Part shown: positions 6,480 through 7,048 of the stretch, one piece after another | How the letters are laid out: every line of letters begins with the position of its first letter | How positions within the stretch are numbered: the stretch's first letter is position 1 | Program-made: the position numbers and the translations under genes | NCBI GenBank assembly: GCA_026416755.1 | Contig: JAOAEP010000143.1 | Coordinates: 1-7,048 of the forward strand | Length of the DNA: 7,048 nucleotides | DNA from: a bacterium | GTDB taxonomy: Bacteria > Ratteibacteria > UBA8468 > B48-G9 > JAFGKM01 | Direction: 5' to 3' | Notes under the pieces: model-generated | What the model was told of the DNA's origin: nothing | What the model saw: only the letters and a program-made list of their open reading frames with translations | Databases searched by the model: none

Positions 6480-7035
6480 TTTCTACCCCCGTTTTTTTAT
6501 TAAAATTAATGTGGGAAATTTTATTTTCAAGTTCCTTTAACGCAATATTTAAACTTATATCTTTTACTTCTGTGTTTTTCCATATTTCAACTACATTATT
6601 AGCCGCTTCACTTATTGCTTTATATTGATTTGAGAACTTTTCTAATTCTTCTACAATTGAAGTTAAAGTATCTCCTTTTCTTAATTTAAATTCTGGAAAT
6701 TTCCCATCCTGTAATTCTTTTAATATTTTTTTAATTCTATATGCAGGGCCAGCAACTTTATGAGATAAAATTATCATTCCAAGAGTTGCAAGTAAGGCCA
6801 GCAAAATAATAAGGGAAAAGTTTATAATAATGAACTTTTTGACTGAACTTGTATATACTTCTTTATATCCATTGATTTTTAATATTTCTTCAGATATATT
6901 TAACCAAACATTATTAAAGGTTATACTACTTATTATAAAACATGAAAGAGCAAGAGTTATTATTGTAAAAATTACAAATCTTAATTGTATTTCTGTATCA
7001 ATCCACAAAATTCTTCTACCCCTTTTTACTCTCAT
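6460..7035 (-). CDS. Two-helix membrane protein with HAMP-like segment, no output domain
   Basis: This 191-residue protein has a basic N-terminus (MRVKRGRR), a first membrane helix (about 19-40), a short extracytoplasmic loop of about 27 residues, a second membrane helix (about 68-90) and a cytoplasmic part. Just after helix two it reads SHKVAGPAYRIKKILKEL then LRKGD, the pattern of HAMP linkers in receptors (xxIAGPLxRLxxxL ... RxGDEL), followed by a predicted coiled stretch to about 175. No kinase, methyl-accepting, cyclase or phosphodiesterase domain follows, so it is a transmitter-less sensor-like protein or a membrane partner. Its position as first visible gene of an overlapping operon suggests it works with the prepilin-FecR and CHASE2-HD-GYP proteins. 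Only 13 bases lie upstream in the window and no ribosome binding site is visible there; the frame may continue or be coupled to a gene outside, so the start is provisional. Confidence 0.75.
   Translation of the reverse strand: MRVKRGRRILWIDTEIQLRFVIFTIITLALSCFIISSITFNNVWLNISEEILKINGYKEVYTSSVKKFIIINFSLIILLALLATLGMIILSHKVAGPAYRIKKILKELQDGKFPEFKLRKGDTLTSIVEELEKFSNQYKAISEAANNVVEIWKNTEVKDISLNIALKELENKISHINFNKKTGVENEKKGI
6485..6490 (-). promoter_or_regulatory. Shine-Dalgarno-like site of the prepilin-FecR gene
   Basis: The minus strand reads GGGGGTAGAAAATG, one mismatch from GGAGGT with five bases before the ATG at 6479. It lies inside the upstream membrane-protein gene, so the prepilin gene has its own initiation signal, unlike the two genes that follow it. 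It supports the start that gives the short MKKKG leader. Confidence 0.6.
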
Positions 7036-7048
7036 TGCAAAAAAATAT

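Noticed and set aside
5948..6540. Plus-strand open frames opposite the prepilin-FecR gene
   Set aside because: They are shadows of a well-supported gene on the other strand.
1..7048. CRISPR array, insertion sequence or attachment site next to the tRNA
   Set aside because: I saw no regularly spaced repeats, transposase or integrase gene, or repeated copy of the tRNA 3' end in the window.

Overview
This window comes from a very AT-rich bacterial genome (about 30% G+C by eye, with long A/T runs, Lys/Ile/Phe-rich proteins and good Shine-Dalgarno sites). Three features recall uncultured lineages around Omnitrophota/Ratteibacteria: the corrinoid-type URO-D homologue, the pseudopilin with a Cys-Val-Asn-Asn-Leu segment after the hydrophobic helix, and the CHASE2/HD-GYP protein. 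That placement is an impression and is not proven. Nothing suggests a phage, plasmid or insertion sequence.

Layout: one gene lies on the plus strand, and everything after about position 755 lies on the minus strand. (1) At the left edge is the C-terminal part of a uroporphyrinogen-decarboxylase-like protein, cut off by the window. It converges tail to tail with (2) a full-length ABC exporter half-transporter (756-2516, minus). (3) A tRNA-Ser(GGA) gene (2575-2661) lies upstream of the exporter and overlaps the last codons of (4) a 74-codon Lys-rich gene (2647-2871), which has a near-consensus promoter and a strong ribosome binding site. (5) A tightly overlapping four-gene minus-strand operon fills the right half. 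In transcription order it encodes a two-helix membrane protein with a HAMP-like segment (6460-7035), a prepilin-FecR fusion (5571-6479), a CHASE2-GAF-HD-GYP protein (3328-5571) and a small GGQ release-factor-like protein (2994-3338). The overlaps are 20, 1 and 11 bases.

How the genes may work together: the first three operon genes look like one envelope-sensing unit. The pilin-anchored FecR domain and the CHASE2 domain should both lie outside the cytoplasmic membrane. The HD-GYP domain keeps its metal and GYP residues and should hydrolyse c-di-GMP in the cytoplasm, so the likely output is a c-di-GMP change driven by an envelope or pilus signal. The release-factor-like gene is translationally coupled to this unit but resembles ribosome-rescue factors. 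The next transcription unit is unusual because the stop codon of its small protein lies inside the adjacent tRNA. The most interesting points are the prepilin-FecR fusion with its coupled CHASE2-HD-GYP protein, and the mRNA/tRNA overlap.
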